The position numbers and the translations under genes are program-made. This document shows, in pieces, positions 60,103-63,957 of a stretch of DNA of 63,957 nt; position 1 is the stretch's first letter, and every line of letters starts with the position of its first letter. The DNA lies in IMG/VR virus record IMGVR_UViG_3300028025_006013, positions 1-63,957 of that record, one strand, 5' to 3'. The notes beneath the pieces were generated by a model that ran no database searches, was not told where the DNA came from, and saw nothing but the letters and a program-made list of their open reading frames with translations. The stretch is from a virus.

Positions 60103-60471
60103 ATGGTAGAAACAACAACTAAACGCAAGGGCCGTCCGGCTCGTGACACAAACAACGTAGACACTCAATCAAACGTGTGCATCATCACGGATCCTGCAAT
60201 GGAACCATTTTACATTTCAAAAGACAATTCAAATTTCACCGTAATCGAAAAAACCACAGTTAAACGTGGATTCAGAGGTGCTGTTGCATCTGGGAAAGAC
60301 ACTGAAAATGTAATTGGATACTATAGTAGCTTCAAAAATGCATTAAATGCAATCGCAAAACAAAAATTCTATGTAAACAAAGGACACTATTCCTCCATCC
60401 AGGAATACATCGGTACATGGAATGAAGTAAAAGACGGAATCAATAATTTATTAAACAAAGTAGAAATATGA
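60103..60471 (+). CDS. hypothetical protein with AT-hook-like N-terminus
   Basis: A 122-residue protein. N-terminal KRKGRPAR is AT-hook-like; residues ~65-100 (GYYSSFKNALNAIAKQKFY) look like a helical domain found in many phage proteins. The stop overlaps the groES start (ATGA). Possible DNA-binding regulator, inferred. Confidence 0.6.
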   Translation: MVETTTKRKGRPARDTNNVDTQSNVCIITDPAMEPFYISKDNSNFTVIEKTTVKRGFRGAVASGKDTENVIGYYSSFKNALNAIAKQKFYVNKGHYSSIQEYIGTWNEVKDGINNLLNKVEI

Positions 60472-60767
60472 GCAGTGAAATGATTTTCGAACCTCTATTT
60501 GACGCAGTTATCGTTAAACCATTAGAGACAGAAGAAACAATGTATGGCTCTATCGTAATACCAGACGCTGGTAAAGATAGAAACCCAAAAGGAACAGTAG
60601 TAGCAGTTGGACCAGGTTCACACACCGTAACTGGAACATTCATCGAAACGGTACTAAAAGTAGGCGATGTGGTGGTTTTACCAACACAGGGCTTCACTAA
60701 AATCGAGCACGATGGAGTAGAGTATTTTGTAGGTAATGAGAAAACAGTTCTATCTAAAATTAAATAA
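60468..60767 (+). CDS. groES: GroES co-chaperonin
   Basis: A 99-residue protein. LFDAVIVKPLETEET, mobile-loop region MYGSIVIPDAGKDR (~24-37), GTVVAVGPG (~42-50), VGDVVVLPTQG and FVGNEKTVLSKI match GroES in order. It caps the phage GroEL encoded 6 bases downstream. Confidence 0.9.
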   Translation: MSSEMIFEPLFDAVIVKPLETEETMYGSIVIPDAGKDRNPKGTVVAVGPGSHTVTGTFIETVLKVGDVVVLPTQGFTKIEHDGVEYFVGNEKTVLSKIK

Positions 60768-60773
60768 AGTTAT

Positions 60774-62408
60774 ATGAGTAAACAAATCAAACTTGGTGCT
60801 GAAGCACGTAAAAAATTAGCAAACGGAATCGATACATTAGCAGACGCTGTGGTATCCAGTTTAGGCCCGCAAGGTAGAAACACAGTATACTTCAATGACG
60901 GTGTTGCTGTATCAACAAAAGACGGTGTATCTATCGCGAAACACATTTCGGAATTGGAAGATCCAATCGAAAACTTGGGCGCGCAAATGATCAAGCAAGC
61001 CGCAATCAAAACAGCAGACAATGCGGGTGACGGTACAACTACATCCACATTATTAGCTCGTGAAATCGTTAAGCAAGGTTTGCAACGTTTAAACGAGGGT
61101 GGAAACGCAGTTGAAATCAAACGCGGTATCGACGATGCAGTAAAGCAAGTAATCGAATCACTTAAACAAAACTCGGAAAAAATCACTTCGGAAGAGCAAC
61201 TTGAGCAAATCGCTTCCATATCTGCAAACAATGACCCAGAAACTGGTAAATTGATTGCTCGCGCAATGGAGAAAGTAGGCCGTGAAGGTGTGGTACACAT
61301 CGAGGAATCTCGCACTGGCGAAACATACCTGGAGGTAGTTGAAGGTATGCAATTTGACCGTGGCTACAAGTCACCATATTTCGTTACCAACAACAACAAT
61401 ATGTCAGCTGTATTAACTGACGCGTTAGTGTTGATCGCTGACCATAGATTCACACAAGTGAAAGAATTGCTACCTATTTTAGATGGTGTAGCTCGCACTG
61501 GAAAATCGTTACTTATCATCGCGGAGGACATTGACGGTGAAGCGCTAGCAACACTAATTGTAAACAAAATGCGTGGTACATTAAAAGTGGTAGCTGTTAA
61601 AGCACCTGACTTTGGCGACCGTAGAAAGTTGATCTTGGAAGATATCGCTGTATTGACTGGCGGTACCGTATTCGACAAAGACAAGGGTATGAAATTGGAC
61701 AAATTCCAGGACGAGTGGTTCGGTAAAGCGCGTACAATCACTGTAACCAAAGAACAAACCACAATCGTGGATGGTCAAGGTGCAGAGGAAACAATCACTA
61801 AACGTGTGGAAGAGTTGGAAGCACAAATCGATAAATCAACCACTCCATTTGAAACTGAAAAATTGCAGGAACGTTTGGCAAAATTCATTGGTGGTGTTGC
61901 TTTAGTGCACGTAGGTGGAAACACTGAAACCGAAATGAAAGAAAAGAAAGACCGTGTAGACGATGCATTGCACGCAACTAAATGTGCTTTGGAAGACGGT
62001 ATTGTTCCTGGTGGTGGTACAGCATTATTATATGCTAGAGAAAACATCAAATTCACTGAGGACGCAAGTAGTGATTTCGTTTACGGTCAAAACATCGTAT
62101 ACAAATCTTGCGGTAAACCGTTTGAGCAAATCTTAACCAACGCTGGATATGATCAAGTTGATTCAATCATTTTATCGCGCCAATTACGCGATGGAGACGC
62201 GAAATGGAGCGGATACAACATCAAAACAAAATCCATCGTAGACATGAAAGAAGCAGGCATACTTGACCCAACCAAAGTAACCCGCAACGCATTATTGAAT
62301 GGATCCAGTATCGCAGGTACTATTTTATTAACCGAGTGTGTTATCGTAGACAAGCCAGAAGACAAGAAAGAAGACGGTGGCTACGATCCATCTCAAATGA
62401 TGATGTAA
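60774..62408 (+). CDS. groEL: GroEL chaperonin
   Basis: A 544-residue full-length chaperonin. SSLGPQGRNTVY (~30), GDGTTTSTLLA (~85-95, nucleotide binding), apical PYFVTNNNNM, and DRVDDALHATKCALEDGIVPGGG (~394-416, with the catalytic Asp). The C-terminus ends YDPSQMMM. Together with GroES it may fold large phage proteins such as the sheath, fibres or capsid. Confidence 0.95.
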   Translation: MSKQIKLGAEARKKLANGIDTLADAVVSSLGPQGRNTVYFNDGVAVSTKDGVSIAKHISELEDPIENLGAQMIKQAAIKTADNAGDGTTTSTLLAREIVKQGLQRLNEGGNAVEIKRGIDDAVKQVIESLKQNSEKITSEEQLEQIASISANNDPETGKLIARAMEKVGREGVVHIEESRTGETYLEVVEGMQFDRGYKSPYFVTNNNNMSAVLTDALVLIADHRFTQVKELLPILDGVARTGKSLLIIAEDIDGEALATLIVNKMRGTLKVVAVKAPDFGDRRKLILEDIAVLTGGTVFDKDKGMKLDKFQDEWFGKARTITVTKEQTTIVDGQGAEETITKRVEELEAQIDKSTTPFETEKLQERLAKFIGGVALVHVGGNTETEMKEKKDRVDDALHATKCALEDGIVPGGGTALLYARENIKFTEDASSDFVYGQNIVYKSCGKPFEQILTNAGYDQVDSIILSRQLRDGDAKWSGYNIKTKSIVDMKEAGILDPTKVTRNALLNGSSIAGTILLTECVIVDKPEDKKEDGGYDPSQMMM

Positions 62409-62409
62409 T

Positions 62410-62676
62410 ATGGAAACACAGGTAGTAGAAACGTTGGAGTTGTTAGCAAATCGCGTTAAAGGCAAAGGTGATTCTTGGATCTTGGTAGGCGACACTAAAA
62501 AAGTGGTACACCCATCACTAACCGATACACTTGAGGCATGGTTTGACAAGAATCAAGAACAAGTTGAATTTCGTTTAGCTCCACTCGACAGTAAGCTATA
62601 TGTCATTCGAACTGAGGAAAAAGCAATCGAACCTGAACCTGTAAAAAGATACAATTTATACGGTGACGCTATTTAA
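62410..62676 (+). CDS. hypothetical protein
   Basis: An 88-residue protein starting 1 base after groEL (METQVVETLELLANRVKGKG). Small alpha/beta domain (SWILVGDTKKVV, EFRLAPLDSKLYVI) with an acidic C-terminus. Its stop is within a terminator stem. Function unknown. Confidence 0.65.
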   Translation: METQVVETLELLANRVKGKGDSWILVGDTKKVVHPSLTDTLEAWFDKNQEQVEFRLAPLDSKLYVIRTEEKAIEPEPVKRYNLYGDAI

Positions 62677-62691
62677 CAGCGTCACCTTTTT
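62662..62691 (+). terminator. rho-independent terminator of the chaperonin operon
   Basis: GGTGACGCT and AGCGTCACC pair around the stop codon region, followed by T5. Confidence 0.85.
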
Positions 62692-62721
62692 GTATATTTA
62701 TACATAAACACACATACAAAT

Positions 62722-63771
62722 ATGAAACTATTCGATATAATCCGTGAAATGGATGGAGAAGAAGATGGAATGAAAGGCCTTGGCCGCAACAGTTACGACT
62801 TAACTATCCAATCAACAGAGACACAAGCAGCCATAGACGCATTAAACAACATAGACAACTATGGTCCATATGCACAAAGTTTACGTGACCCGGAAGCCAT
62901 TAAGAAAGTATTTGGCCCATCAAATGACAATGAAAAATTAGGGGCATTATTAAAACAATGGGGTGGGCTAGATAAAGAAAAAAAAGAAGAAAAAATACTA
63001 GATATAGCAAGACGCCACCCAGAAGCATTCGACAAATCAAAAGAAGAGTGGGAAACTGCTGGTGGTGAAGGTGATTTTATTGAATATTTAATTTCTACCG
63101 AAGACCCATTACCTAAGACATTGAGAGGTCCTAAAGGGAAACACTATTTCCCATTGAAAACACCTGCAAACCTGAAAAAATACAGTGGTAAAATGGAGGA
63201 AGGCGTTCACTACATTGTAAACGGAGACGAGATCACATTCCCACAAAAAGACAGCCCGTTTGCAACTAAAGCATACCTTGAGAAAGTAGTCAAAACAATC
63301 ATGGACAATGCTGGAGTGAAATATACGGTATTGAAAGTTGAACCAAAAGACACTGAAACTGTACCTGGCGCAACCAAAGCAGCACCATCTGAGGCAACCG
63401 TTTCATTTAAAGTTACATTGGACCCAGCTAAAATCAAAGGTAAACGTGCCGAAATCAACAGCATCATCCAGCGTTTAAAAAACACATACGACAAAAACTT
63501 CGAATATTCAAATAACGTAATCACCATAAACAAAGTGAAAAACCAGCAGGTGAAATTGGATTTGATCAAATTGTTTGCTCCGTATGCACTTAAGGCTACA
63601 CCAACTGTAAACGAGGAATTCTTGCGCATGCAAAAATTGGCTGGTGTTATTACTGAAGCGGAATATAATGAATCAGTACATTTGTCAACCATTCAAGATT
63701 TTTCTGAGCGAATATCATCCGGTGTATCTAAAATCAAACAAATGTTAAAAGATGAAGGATTTAAAATTTAA
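62722..63771 (+). CDS. hypothetical protein with LRMQ-LAGVITE motif
   Basis: A 349-residue, mostly hydrophilic protein. N-terminal MKLFDIIREMDGEEDG helix, a charged middle (RHPEAFDKSKEEWE), a beta-alpha-beta-like segment (~170-285), and near the C-terminus LRMQKLAGVITEAEYNES (~299-316), shared with the protein at 55113. Role unknown. Confidence 0.65.
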   Translation: MKLFDIIREMDGEEDGMKGLGRNSYDLTIQSTETQAAIDALNNIDNYGPYAQSLRDPEAIKKVFGPSNDNEKLGALLKQWGGLDKEKKEEKILDIARRHPEAFDKSKEEWETAGGEGDFIEYLISTEDPLPKTLRGPKGKHYFPLKTPANLKKYSGKMEEGVHYIVNGDEITFPQKDSPFATKAYLEKVVKTIMDNAGVKYTVLKVEPKDTETVPGATKAAPSEATVSFKVTLDPAKIKGKRAEINSIIQRLKNTYDKNFEYSNNVITINKVKNQQVKLDLIKLFAPYALKATPTVNEEFLRMQKLAGVITEAEYNESVHLSTIQDFSERISSGVSKIKQMLKDEGFKI

Positions 63772-63957
63772 TTTAACCGAGGATATCAAGGAAGTGGATG
63801 GTGCTATCCATTATTTAGAGAGTATAATAAAACAATTAAAAGCAGAAAACAAACTACCTATTAATATCTTGCGTGAAATTGAAGTATTTTATTCTGGTAC
63901 TATTATTCCATATATGGAATATTACTATATAACTGGAAAAGAAATAGATGACCATTA
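63752..63957 (+). CDS. hypothetical protein, truncated by window end
   Basis: An open frame starting MKDLKFNLTEDIKEVDG, overlapping the previous stop by 20 bases and still open after 68 codons at the end of the window. Acidic, helical, with YMEYYYITGKEID near the edge. The true end lies outside the window. Confidence 0.55.
   Translation, partial: MKDLKFNLTEDIKEVDGAIHYLESIIKQLKAENKLPINILREIEVFYSGTIIPYMEYYYITGKEIDDH

Overview
This window is part of the genome of a large contractile-tailed (T4-like) phage that most likely infects a member of the Bacteroidota. The phage assignment rests on two tail-sheath paralogues, a gp19-type tube, a tape-measure protein, baseplate proteins, and a T4-style replication set (gp32-like SSB, UvsX, gp41-like helicase, RNase H/flap exonuclease, gp45-like clamp, family B polymerase, class I RNR). 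The host assignment is inferred from TTTG/TTGG-N19-20-TATATTC promoters that resemble the Bacteroidota primary-sigma consensus, A/T-rich starts without clear Shine-Dalgarno sequences, a secreted protein with features of type IX secretion cargo, and a tmRNA tag that begins with Gly. Every supported protein gene is on the + strand, and the sequence is AT-rich.

Layout. 1-23.8 kb holds virion genes: tail-tip adhesin, two long repetitive fibres, two sheaths, tube, baseplate/hub, tape measure and two tail-associated wall hydrolases. Most are preceded by a box CATATTTATAATTAAA, taken here as the late promoter. 23.8-33.5 kb is replication: a small family A polymerase-like protein, SSB, UvsX, an HNH endonuclease, RNase H, helicase, NrdB and NrdA. 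33.5-36 kb is a second adhesin cassette plus the lysis cassette (holin, GH19 endolysin, M15 peptidase). 36-41 kb holds membrane, lipoprotein, metallophosphoesterase and secreted accessory genes. 41.1-45.3 kb is the translation-related region: tRNA-Ala(UGC), two HNH endonucleases, a third adhesin cassette, a 280-residue alanyl-tRNA synthetase-like protein, tRNA-Glu(UUC), a circularly permuted two-piece tmRNA, tRNA-Ser(UGA) and an unidentified structured RNA. 45.3-48 kb carries small accessory and envelope genes. 48-54.8 kb is a 7-deazaguanine DNA-modification region (DpdA, QueC, QueD, QueE, FolE) mixed with thioredoxin, a phosphoribosyltransferase and a MazG-like protein. 55.5-60 kb has a DNA polymerase B gene split by a homing endonuclease, then the sliding clamp. 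60-64 kb has GroES/GroEL and hypothetical proteins; the last gene runs off the window.

How it works together. FolE, QueD, QueE and QueC would make preQ0 from GTP, and DpdA would insert a 7-deazaguanine base into phage DNA. The most unusual feature is the AlaRS-like gene immediately upstream of an alanine-type permuted tmRNA (acceptor G3-U70, tag GNQNHMSIAA), with a tRNA-Ala nearby. This looks like a phage-encoded alanine/trans-translation module. No SmpB gene was recognised here. Regulation appears to use two promoter classes; several host-type promoters have their -33 element inside the preceding terminator hairpin.
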